The notes under the pieces are model-generated. The model did not search any database, was not told the DNA's origin, and saw only the letters and a list, made by a program, of their open reading frames with translations. A program made the translations under genes and the position numbers. A DNA stretch of 64,000 nt from Elmis aenea (Eukaryota > Arthropoda > Insecta > Coleoptera > Elmidae): positions 186,001 to 250,000 of the forward strand of contig CANTFG010000256.1 of assembly GCA_947652605.1 (NCBI GenBank), given 5' to 3'. The number at the start of each line of letters is the position of its first letter. The first letter of the stretch is position 1. Shown here piece by piece: positions 1-10,395 of the stretch.

Positions 1-1197
1 TAATAATTTCCTAAAAATACCGTGCTTTAGTTAATACATATGTTCCTTGAGCGACTATTTCGAAACAATTTTAATTATTGATTTGTATATCACAGAAACA
101 GTTTATCCATCGCCTCTTTACATGAATACAATTGTTTTGCATATGTCTTTCAATGAGCTGGTTTTAATTTTTAATAATTTCCTAAAAATACCGTGCTTTA
201 GTTAATACATATGTTCCTTGAGCGACTATTTCTAAACAATTTTAATTATTGATTTGTATATCACAGGAACAGTTTATCCATCGCCTCTTTACATGAATAC
301 AATTGTTTTGCATATGTCTTTTAATGAGCTGGTTTTAATTTTTAATAATTTCCTAAAAATACCGTGCTTTAGTTAATACATATGTTCCTTGAGCGACTAT
401 TTCGAAACAATTTCAATTATTGATTTGTATATCACAGAAACAGTTTATCCATCGCCTCTTTACATGAATACAATTGTTTTGCATATGTCTTTCAATGAGC
501 TGGTTTTAATTTTTAATAATTTCCTAAAAATACCGTGCTTTAGTTAATACATATGTTCCTTGAGCGACTATTTCTAAACAATTTTAATTATTGATTTGTA
601 TATCACAGGAACAGTTTATCCATCGCCTCTTTACATGAATACAATTGTTTTGCATATGTCTTTCAATGAGCTGGTTTTAATTTTTAATAATTTCCTAAAA
701 ATACCGTGCTTTAGTTAATACATATGTTCCTTGAGCGACTATTTCTAAACAATTTTAATTATTGATTTGTATATCACAGGAACAGTTTATCCATCGCCTC
801 TTTACATGAATACAATTGTTTTGCATATGTCTTTTATTGAGCTGGTTTTAATTTTTAATAATTTCCTAAAAATACCGTGCTTTAGTTAATACATATGTTC
901 CTTGAGCGACTATTTCGAAACAATTTCAATTATTGATTTGTATATCACAGGAACAGTTTATCCATCGCCACTTTACATGAATACAATTGTTTTGCATATG
1001 TCTTTCAATGAGCTGGTTTAAATTTTTAATACTTTCCTAAAAATACCGTGCTTTAGTTAATACATATGTTCCTTGAGCGACTATTTCGAAACAATTTTAA
1101 TTATTGATTTGTATATCACAGAAACAGTTTATCCATCGCCACTTTACATGAATACAATTGTTTTGCATATGTCTTTCAATGAGCTGGTTTTAATTTT

Positions 1198-4100
1198 TAA
1201 TAATTTCCTAAAAATACCGCGCTTTAGTTAATACATATGTTCCTTGAGCGACTATTTCGAAACAATTTTAATTATTGATTTGTATATCACAGAAACAGTT
1301 TATCCATCGCCACTTTACATGAATACAATTGTTTTGCATATGTCTTTTAATGAGCTGGTTTAAATTTTTAATACTTTCCTAAAAATACCGTGCTTTAGTT
1401 AATACATATGTTCCTTGAGCGACTATTTCGAAACAATTTTAATTATTGATTTGTATATCACAGAAACAGTTTATCCATCGCCTCTTTACATGAATACAAT
1501 TGTTTTGCATATGTCTTTCAATGAGCTGGTTTTAATTTTTAATAATTTCCTAAAAATACCGTGCTTTAGTTAATACATATGTTCCTTGAGCGACTATTTC
1601 TAAACAATTTTAATTATTGATTTGTATATCACAGGAACAGTTTATCCATCGCCTCTTTACATGAATACAATTGTTTTGCATATGTCTTTCAATGAGCTGG
1701 TTTTAATTTTTAATAATTTCCTAAAAATACCGTGCTTTAGTTAATACATGTGTTCCTTGAGCGACTATTTCGAAACAATTTTAATTATGGATTTGTATAT
1801 CACAGAAACAGTTTATCCATCGCCACTGTACATGAATACAATTGTTTTGCATATGTCTTTTAATGAGCTGGTTTAAATTTTTAATAATTTCCTAAAAATA
1901 CCGTGCTTTAGTTAATACATATGTTCCTTGAGCGACTATTTCGAAACAATTTTAATTATTGATTTGTATATCACAGAAACAGTTTATCCATCGCCTCTTT
2001 ACATGAATACAATTGTTTTGCATATGTCTTTCAATGAGCTGGTTTTAATTTTTAATAATTTCCTAAAAATACCGTGCTTTAGTTAATACATATGTTCCTT
2101 GAGCGACTATTTCTAAACAATTTTAATTATTGATTTGTATATCACAGGAACAGTTTATCCATCGCCTCTTTACATGAATACAATTGTTTTGCATATGTCT
2201 TTCAATGAGCTGGTTTTAATTTTTAATAATTTCCTAAAAATACCGTGCTTTAGTTAATACATATGTTCCTTGAGCGACTATTTCGAAACAATTTCAATTA
2301 ATGATTTGTATATCACAGAAACAGTTTATCCATCGCCTCTTTACATGAATACAATTGTTTTGCATATGTCTTTCAATGAGCTGGTTTTAATTTTTAATAA
2401 TTTCCTAAAAATGCCGTGCTTTAGTTAATACATGTGTTCCTTGAGCGACTATTTCGAAACAATTTTAATTATTGATTTGTATATCACAGGAACAGTTTAT
2501 CCATCGCCTCTTTACATGAATACAATTGTTTTGCATATGTCTTTCAATGAGCTGGTTTTAATTTTTAATAATTTCCTAAAAATACCGTGCTTTAGTTAAT
2601 ACATATGTTCCTTTAGCGACTATTTCGAAACAATTTTAATTATTGATTTGTATATCACAGAAACAGTTTATCCATCGCCACTTTACATGAATACAATTGT
2701 TTTGCATATGTCTTTTAATGAGCTGGTTTAAATTTTTAATAATTTCCTAAAAATACCGTGCTTTAGTTAATACATATGTTCCTTGAGCGACTATTTCGAA
2801 ACAATTTTAATTATTGATTTGTATATCACAGAAACAGTTTATCCATCGCCTCTTTACATGAATACAATTGTTTTGCATATGTCTTTCAATAAGCTGGTTT
2901 TAATTTTTAATAATTTCCTAAAAATACCGCGCTTTAGTTAATACATATGTTCCTTGAGCGACTATTTCGAAACAATTTTAATTATTGATTTGTATATCAC
3001 AGAAACAGTTTATCCATCGCCACTTTACATGAATACAATTGTTTTGCATATGTCTTTTAATGAGCTGGTTTAAATTTTTAATACTTTCCTAAAAATACCG
3101 TGCTTTAGTTAATACATATGTTCCTTGAGCGACTATTTCGAAACAATTTTAATTATTGATTTGTATATCACAGAAACAGTTTATCCATCGCCTCTTTACA
3201 TGAATACAATTGTTTTGCATATGTCTTTCAATGAGCTGGTTTTAATTTTTAATAATTTCCTAAAAATACCGTGCTTTAGTTAATACATATGTTCCTTGAG
3301 CGACTATTTCTAAACAATTTTAATTATTGATTTGTATATCACAGGAACAGTTTATCCATCGCCTCTTTACATGAATACAATTGTTTTGCATATGTCTTTC
3401 AATGAGCTGGTTTTAATTTTTAATAATTTCCTAAAAATACCGTGCTTTAGTTAATACATGTGTTCCTTGAGCGACTATTTCGAAACAATTTTAATTATTG
3501 ATTTGTATATCACAGAAACAGTTTATCCATCGCCACTGTACATGAATACAATTGTTTTGCATATGTCTTTTAATGAGCTGGTTTAAATTTTTAATAATTT
3601 CCTAAAAATACCGTGCTTTAGTTAATACATATGTTCCTTGAGCGACTATTTGGAAACAATTTCAATTATTGATTTGTATATCACAGAAACAGTTTATCCA
3701 TCGCCTCTTTACATGAATACAATTGTTTTGCATATGTCTTTCAATGAGCTGGTTTAAATTTTTAATACTTTCCTAAAAATACCGTGCTTTAGTTAATACA
3801 TATGTTCCTTGAGCGACTATTTCGAAACAATTTTAATTATTGATTTGTATATCACAGAAACAGTTTATCCATCGCCTCTTTACATGAATACAATTGTTTT
3901 GCATATGTCTTTCAATGAGCTGGTTTTAATTTTTAATAATTTCCTAAAAATACCGCGCTTTAGTTAATACATATGTTCCTTGAGCGACTATTTCGAAACA
4001 ATTTTAATTATTGATTTGTATATCACAGAAACAGTTTATCCATCGCCACTTTACATGAATACAATTGTTTTGCATATGTCTTTTAATGAGCTGGTTTAAA

Positions 4101-4617
4101 TTTTTAATACTTTCCTAAAAATACCGTGCTTTAGTTAATACATATGTTCCTTGAGCGACTATTTCGAAACAATTTTAATTATTGATTTGTATATCACAGA
4201 AACAGTTTATCCATCGCCTCTTTACATGAATACAATTGTTTTGCATATGTCTTTCAATGAGCTGGTTTTAATTTTTAATAATTTCCTAAAAATACCGTGC
4301 TTTAGTTAATACATATGTTCCTTGAGCGACTATTTCTAAACAATTTTAATTATTGATTTGTATATCACAGGAACAGTTTATCCATCGCCTCTTTACATGA
4401 ATACAATTGTTTTGCATATGTCTTTCAATGAGCTGGTTTTAATTTTTAATAATTTCCTAAAAATACCGTGCTTTAGTTAATACATGTGTTCCTTGAGCGA
4501 CTATTTCGAAACAATTTTAATTATTGATTTGTATATCACAGAAACAGTTTATCCATCGCCTCTTTACATGAATACAATTGTTTTGCATATGTCTTTCAAT
4601 GAGCTGGTTTTAATTTT
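1198..4617 (+). repeat. Higher-order repeat, four-monomer block in three copies
   Basis: The four-monomer block at 1198-1881 recurs at 2908-3591, exactly 1710 bp (10 monomers) later. Its markers are CCGCGCTTT, then ATACTTTCC at the next boundary, then a CTAAAC monomer, then ACATGTGTTCC with CGCCACTGTA. A third copy at 3934-4617, 1026 bp (6 monomers) further on, shares the first three markers and ACATGTG but lacks CACTGTA. The spacings are whole numbers of monomers, as expected from unequal exchange between registers. A private G at 1789 (ATTATGG) shows that the copies are not an exact assembly echo. Confidence 0.85.
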
Positions 4618-4959
4618 TAATAATTTCCTAAAAATACCGTGCTTTAGTTAATACATATGTTCCTTGAGCGACTATTTCTGAACAATTTTAATTATTGATT
4701 TGTATATCACAGGAACAGTTTATCCATCGCCTCTTTACATGAATACAATTGTTTTGCATATGTCTTTCAATGAGCTGGTTTTAATTTTTAATAATTTCCT
4801 AAAAATACCGTGCTTTAGTTAATACATATGTTCCTTGAGCGACTATTTCTAAACAATTTTAATTATTGATTTGTATATCACAGGAACAGTTTATCCATCG
4901 CCTCTTTACATGAATACAATTGTTTTGCATATGTCTTTCAATGAGCTGGTTTTAATTTT

Positions 4960-7182
4960 TAATAATTTCCTAAAAATACCGTGCTTTAGTTACTACATAT
5001 GTTCCTTGAGCGACTATTTCTAAACAATTTTAATTATTGATTTGTATATCACAGGAACAGTTTATCCATCGCCTCTTTACATGAATACAATTGTTTTGCA
5101 TATGTCTTTCAATGAGCTGGTTTTAATTTTTAATAATTTCCTAAAAATACCGTGCTTTAGTTAATACATATGTTCCTTGAGCGACTATTTCTGAACAATT
5201 TTAATTATTGATTTGTATATCACAGGAACAGTTTATCCATCGCCTCTTTACATGAATACAATTGTTTTGCATATGTCTTTCAATGAGCTGGTTTTAATTT
5301 TTAATAATTTCCTAAAAATACCGTGCTTTAGTTAATACATATGTTCCTTGAGCGACTATTTCGAAACAATTTTAATTATTGATTTGTATATCACAGGAAC
5401 AGTTTATCCATCGCCTCTTTACATGAATACAATTGTTTTGCATATGTCTTTCAATGAGCTGGTTTTAATTTTTAATAATTTCCTAAAAATACCGTGCTTT
5501 AGTTAATACATATGTTCCTTGAGCGACTATTTCGAAACAATTTTAATTATTGATTTGTATATCACAGAAACAGTTTATCCATCGCCACTTTACATGAATA
5601 CAATTGTTTTGCATATGTCTTTTAATGAGCTGGTTTAAATTTTTAATAATTTCCTAAAAATACCGTGCTTTAGTTAATACATATGTTCCTTGAGCGACTA
5701 TTTCTAAACAATTTTAATTATTGATTTGTATATCACAGGAACAGTTTATCCATCGCCTCTTTACATGAATACAATTGTTTTGCATATGTCTTTCAATGAG
5801 CTCGTTTTAATTTTTAATAATTTCCTAAAAATACCGTGCTTTAGTTAATACATATGTTCCTTGAGCGACTATTTCTAAACTATTTTAATTATTGATTTGT
5901 ATATCACAGGAACAATTTATCCATCGCTTCTTTACATAAATACAATTGTTTTGCATATGTCTTTCAATGAGCTGGTTTTAATTTTTAATAATTTCCTAAA
6001 AATACCGTGCTTTAGTTAATACATATGTTCCTTGAGCGACTATTTCTAAACAATTTTAATTATTGATTTGTATATCACAGGAACAGTTTATCCATCGCCT
6101 CTTTACATGAATACAATTGTTTTGCATATGTCTTTCAATGAGCTGGTTTTAATTTTTAATAATTTCCTAAAAATACCGTGCTTTAGTTACTACATATGTT
6201 CCTTGAGCGACTATTTCTAAACAATTTTAATTATTGATTTGTATATCACAGGAACAGTTTATCCATCGCCTCTTTACATGAATACAATTGTTTTGCATAT
6301 GTCTTTCAATGAGCTGGTTTTAATTTTTAATAATTTCCTAAAAATACCGTGCTTTAGTTAATACATATGTTCCTTGAGCGACTATTTCTGAACAATTTTA
6401 ATTATTGATTTGTATATCACAGGAACAGTTTATCCATCGCCTCTTTACATGAATACAATTGTTTTGCATATGTCTTTCAATAAGCTGGTTTTAATTTTTA
6501 ATAATTTCCTAAAAATACCGTGCTTTAGTTAATACATATGTTCCTTGAGCGACTATTTCGAAACAATTTTAATTATTGATTTGTATATCACAGGAACAGT
6601 TTATCCATCGCCTCTTTACATGAATACAATTGTTTTGCATATGTCTTTCAATGAGCTGGTTTTAATTTTTAATAATTTCCTAAAAATACCGTGCTTTAGT
6701 TAATACATATGTTCCTTGAGCGACTATTTCGAAACAATTTTAATTATTGATTTGTATATCACAGAAACAGTTTATCCATCGCCACTTTACATGAATACAA
6801 TTGTTTTGCATATGTCTTTTAATGAGCTGGTTTAAATTTTTAATAATTTCCTAAAAATACCGTGCTTTAGTTAATACATATGTTCCTTGAGCGACTATTT
6901 CTAAACAATTTTAATTATTGATTTGTATATCACAGGAACAGTTTATCCATCGCCTCTTTACATGAATACAATTGTTTTGCATATGTCTTTCAATGAGCTC
7001 GTTTTAATTTTTAATAATTTCCTAAAAATACCGTGCTTTAGTTAATACATATGTTCCTTGAGCGACTATTTCTAAACTATTTTAATTATTGATTTGTATA
7101 TCACAGGAACAATTTATCCATCGCTTCTTTACATAAATACAATTGTTTTGCATATGTCTTTCAATGAGCTGGTTTTAATTTT
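4960..7182 (+). repeat. Higher-order repeat, 7-monomer (1,197-bp) spacing
   Basis: Six consecutive monomer types at 4960-5985 recur in the same order at 6157-7182. Their markers in order are GTTACTAC; CTGAAC; CGAAAC with GGAACAG; the CGCCAC/TTTAAATT type; GAGCTCGTTTT; and CTAAACTATTTT with GGAACAATTT and ACATAAATAC. The rare GAGCTCG change lies at 5798 and 6995, 1197 bp apart. The seventh monomer differs between the units (plain CTAAAC at 5986, TATTACAGG at 7183), so the second unit leads into a longer 13-monomer period. Confidence 0.85.
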
Positions 7183-8809
7183 TAATAATTTCCTAAAAAT
7201 ACCGTGCTTTAGTTAATACATATGTTCCTTGAGCGACTATTTCGAAACAATTTTAATTATTGATTTGTATATTACAGGAACAGTTTATCCATCGCCTCTT
7301 TACATGAATACAATTGTTTTGCATATGTCTTTCAATGAGCTGGTTTTAATTTTTAATAATTTCCTAAAAATACCGTGCTTTAGTTAATACATATGTTCCT
7401 TGAGCGACTATTTCAAAACAATTTTAATTATTGATTTGTATATCACAGGAACAGTTTATCCATCGCCTCTTTACATGAATACAATTGTTTTGCATATGTC
7501 TTTCAATGAGCTGGTTTTAATTTTTAATAATTTCCTAAAAATCCCGTGCTTTAGTTAATACATATGTTCCTTGAGCGACTATTTCGAAACAATTTCAATT
7601 ATTGATTTGTATATCACAGGAACAGTGTATCCATCGCCTCTTTACATGAATACAATTGTTTTGCATATGTCTTTCAATGAGCTGGTTTTAATTTTTAATA
7701 ATTTCCTAAAAATACCGTGCTTTAGTTAATACATATGTTCCTTGAGCGACTATTTCTGAACAATTTTAATTATTGATTTGTATATCACAGGAACAGTTTA
7801 TCCATCGCCTCTTTACATGAATACAATTGTTTTGCATATGTCTTTCAATGAGCTGGTTTTAATTTTTAATAATTTCCTAAAAATACCGTGCTTTAGTTAA
7901 TACATATGTTCCTTGAGCGACTATTTCTGAACAATTTTAATTATTGATTTGTATATCACAGGAACAGTTTATTTATCACCTCTTTACATGAATACAATTG
8001 TTTTGCATATGTCTTTCAATGAGCTGGTTTTAATTTTTAATAATTTCCTAAAAATACCGTGCTTTAGTTAATACATATGTTCCTTGAGCGACTATTTCTG
8101 AACAATTTTAATTATTAATTTGTATATCACAGGAACAGTTTATCCATCGCCTCTTTACATGAATACAATTGTTTTGCATATGTCTTTCAATGAGCTGGTT
8201 TTAATTTTTAATAATTTCCTAAAAATACCGTGCTTTAGTTAATACATATGTTCCTTGAGCGACTATTTCTAAACAATTTTAATTATTGATTTGTATATCA
8301 CAGGAACAGTTTATCCATCGCCTCTTTACATGAATACAATTGTTTTGCATATGTCTTTCAATGAGCTGGTTTTAATTTTTAATAATTTCCTAAAAATACC
8401 GTGCTTTAGTTACTACATATGTTCCTTGAGCGACTATTTCTAAACAATTTTAATTATTGATTTGTATATCACAGGAACAGTTTATCCATCGCCTCTTTAC
8501 ATGAATACAATTGTTTTGCATATGTCTTTCAATGAGCTGGTTTTAATTTTTAATAATTTCCTAAAAATACCGTGCTTTAGTTAATACATATGTTCCTTGA
8601 GCGACTATTTCTGAACAATTTTAGTTATTGATTTGTATATCACAGGAACAGTTTATCCATCGCCTCTTTACATGAATACAATTGTTTTGCATATGTCTTT
8701 CAATGAGCTGGTTTTAATTTTTAATAATTTCCTAAAAATACCGTGCTTTAGTTAATACATATGTTCCTTGAGCGACTATTTCGAAACAATTTTAATTATT
8801 GATTTGTAT
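6157..8809 (+). repeat. Higher-order repeat, 13-monomer (2,223-bp) period broken by the retroelement
   Basis: The GTTACTAC monomer starting at 6157 reappears at 8380, 13 monomers later, again followed by a CTGAAC monomer and then a CGAAAC monomer. The last is the one interrupted at position 88 by the LTR. The expected next types (GGAACAG half-monomer, the CGCCAC/TTTAAATT type, then CTAAACTATTTT with GGAACAATTT, then TATTACAGG) continue beyond the full-length element from 22397. The element therefore landed inside an existing 13-monomer period. Private markers in this unit are AATCCCGTGC (7543), CAGTGTATCC (7624), TTTATCACC (7971) and TTTTAGTTATTG (8620). Confidence 0.8.
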
Positions 8810-8810
8810 T

Positions 8811-8861
8811 GTTACGTTTGGCTTCGTAACTATTATTAATTGATTATTCATAATAATCAAT
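8811..8861. repeat. Two adjacent hairpins at the U5 end of the LTR
   Basis: GTTACG (8811-8816) pairs with CGTAAC (8825-8830) over an 8-nt loop. ATTGATTATT (8839-8848) pairs with AATAATCAAT (8852-8861) over a 3-nt loop. In element sense these are the last 50 nt of U5, next to the primer binding site in the genomic RNA and at the terminus the integrase handles. The copies are at 14913-14963 and 21759-21809. Confidence 0.85.
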
Positions 8862-8978
8862 GTCAATTAAACTCGGAGCAAGGTGACCGGATCTGAAATG
8901 GAATAGCACTGATCTGTAAGAGAATATGGAACATTCAAGAGAATGTGCAAATGAAATCCTATAAGTAAACTTAAAACG

Positions 8979-8984
8979 TTTATT
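8979..8984 (-). terminator. Poly(A) signal AATAAA in LTR of the truncated copy
   Basis: Minus-strand AATAAA about 220 nt downstream of the TATA box. In LTR elements this order (TATA, then AATAAA) defines U3-R-U5. It would end transcripts coming from the integrase remnant. Confidence 0.5.
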
Positions 8985-9084
8985 AAATTAAAGCACAACT
9001 AGGATACACAAAACATAAATCGGAACTTAAAGTGAAACAACGTTAAATACATAAATTACTTACAATAATACAATCGTTATCAGC

Positions 9085-9229
9085 GCTTGCTGGGTCAGGG
9101 GCTTCTCCATTCTGAGAGGGCTTTCCTTTTGGTCGCGAACGGCACTTCGCAATTTGAGTCCCAAACTAGACTGCCCTCTCAGAATTTAATTGATCTATTT
9201 ATATTGATTTATTCCCTGACTCAACAAGC
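9085..9229. repeat. Nested inverted repeat around the LTR promoter
   Basis: The inner arms are perfect 13-mers: ATTCTGAGAGGGC (9109-9121) and GCCCTCTCAGAAT (9173-9185). The outer arms GCTTGCTGGGTCAGGG (9085-9100) and CCCTGACTCAACAAGC (9214-9229) pair at 14 of 16 positions. A small GCGAA/TTCGC hairpin sits in the centre (9135-9150). The TATA box lies in the spacer between the right-hand arms. The same structure is at 15187-15331 and 22033-22177 in the other LTRs. Confidence 0.85.
9195..9203 (-). promoter_or_regulatory. TATA box in LTR of the truncated copy
   Basis: Minus-strand TATAAATAG, 241 nt into the LTR in element sense. CAGTC lies about 31 nt downstream (9173-9169) at the usual distance for an initiator. 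A functional start here would read leftward out into satellite, because nothing of the element lies beyond this LTR. Confidence 0.6.
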
Positions 9230-9281
9230 CTGTAGATCGACGTATTATTTCCGGAGTGCGTTACCACGCTTGGGTCGGCAA

Positions 9282-9341
9282 CTCAGCGTAATCCTAGCAT
9301 CAGGAATGTCGCGCTTGCAGAATTGCATGAATTACGCTGAG
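9282..9341. repeat. Perfect 11-bp inverted repeat in LTR U3
   Basis: CTCAGCGTAAT (9282-9292) and ATTACGCTGAG (9331-9341) are exact reverse complements separated by 38 bp. In element sense the pair lies upstream of the TATA box, so it is promoter-side DNA. It is repeated at 15384-15443 and 22230-22289. Confidence 0.85.
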
Positions 9342-9444
9342 CTGTTATAGTACATCATCGAACGATTAAGCAAAGGTAATGAACTTATAAAAGTAATCGA
9401 ATAAAATAAATTTGGAAAAATACTAATAAAATACTAATGTGACA

Positions 9445-10395
9445 TAACACCTTCTTTCGAAAAGCTGGACCCACAGCTTTAATTTTGAAAAAAAAAACGC
9501 GGACAATGAAGTGAATATGCTTGGTAACGCATTCCCTTATCTGTAACAAAACAATAACATTAGAATATAGAATTACTTGACCTAGAAACTAACCTATCGC
9601 AATATCTGAACAAGCAGTAAACCTTACGTGAAACTTAAATGAAATAAAAATAAACTTATTACGGTTGCAAGTTAAAATTTAAAAAAAAATATTTAGAGAA
9701 AAACAATAATACGTTAGCAATTAATTTGCTCATACTGTAGGCCTTATTTGACGACTAGGTTCTTCTGTCCCAACTACGTGGTGATGCCTTTGCCTCTTAT
9801 TTTGCCTACTGCCTAAACAAGAAAAAATCGGCACGCTGCGGAAGCTGGCTCTCACTCTCTTGCAGGCATCACGGACTAAGAGAGTGATTCCGCATGTGGA
9901 CCCACCGTGGGCATTATGTTTCTTTTACATAATCCGATCCAGCCTTCACCATATTAAACCATTTACCATGAGGCATGGACAGAAGGCCGTCTTGGTCGTC
10001 TACGTTTTGATACCGCTGCTCTCTGTGTGCATTATGCTAGTAGCTCGGGACGTCTTTTAAACCGTCTCCATTCTCGAAGATGTTCCCAGTAACGTGTAAC
10101 CTGGTGACTGGTACTTCTAAATGTATTCACCTTGGATCTTGCAACAAATAAGTTTAGTAAGAATCATGCTTACCAGGAAAAAGAAAAGAAACTGTATACT
10201 GCTTGCCCTGAAAGTTATACACAAATGGAAATTATAAACGTATATGAGAAAAAAGAGATCCTAACCTATCTTAACCTAGTAAATGTTTCTTTTCCACACA
10301 AATAAGTCAAAAAAAAAATTAATAATTTTTTCTTCTTCCAAAACTAGTCTTTAACTCGCGCCACTGACACTTAATTAACACTTAATAGCACTTAA
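9445..10395 (-). other. Element 3' non-coding region (duplicated copy)
   Basis: This 951-bp stretch between the integrase stop and the 3' LTR is identical to 15547-16497. No minus-strand ORF of useful length is present, so there is no env gene. It holds two perfect hairpins: AAAGCTG/CAGCTTT at 9461-9480 with a 6-nt loop, and TCACTCTCTT/AAGAGAGTGA at 9852-9887 with a 16-nt loop. Just after the pol stop CACTTAA occurs three times in about 30 nt. Confidence 0.8.

Larger units (their letters stand above)
1..8809 (+). repeat. 171-bp satellite array, left segment (51.5 monomers)
   Basis: Head-to-tail array of a 171-bp AT-rich monomer. Taking TAATAATTTCC as position 1, monomers start at 1, 172, 343 and so on to 8722 without a single net length change, so the segment holds 51 whole monomers plus the first 88 bp of another. 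Monomers differ by scattered substitutions that come in linked sets: CGAAAC, CTAAAC or CTGAAC near position 61; GAAACAG or GGAACAG near 95; CGCCTC or CGCCAC near 111; GGTTTTAATT or GGTTTAAATT near 160. The stretch ends where the LTR of a retroelement interrupts a monomer. No ORF or gene is visible. It is best called centromeric, pericentromeric or subtelomeric satellite; which of these cannot be decided from sequence alone. The monomer is unlike primate alpha satellite despite the equal length. Confidence 0.97.
8810..9444 (-). repeat. 3' LTR of the truncated copy (635 bp)
   Basis: Starts TGTTACGTTT and ends CTAATGTGACA on the plus strand, so in element sense it runs TGTCAC...GTAACA with short inverted termini. 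It reads as identical to the two LTRs of the full element. In element sense it carries a TATA box (TATAAATAG, 9203-9195), a possible initiator CAGTC near 9171, a poly(A) signal AATAAA (8984-8979) and several perfect inverted repeats listed separately. A short plus-strand ORF runs across it but has no support as a gene. Confidence 0.95.

Noticed and set aside
55..75. CENP-B box in the satellite monomer
   Set aside because: TTCGAAACA matches only the left half of the box pattern (TTCG, four bases, A); the CGGG half is absent, and most monomers have lost the CG.
1..171. Primate alpha satellite (171-bp monomer)
   Set aside because: Only the length agrees. The sequence and the composition differ, and the host element is an arthropod-like Ty3/Gypsy element.
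9087..9350. 87-codon plus-strand ORF in each LTR (also 15189-15452 and 22035-22298)
   Set aside because: It is present three times only because the LTR is; it runs against the element, crosses the promoter inverted repeats and has no recognisable motif.
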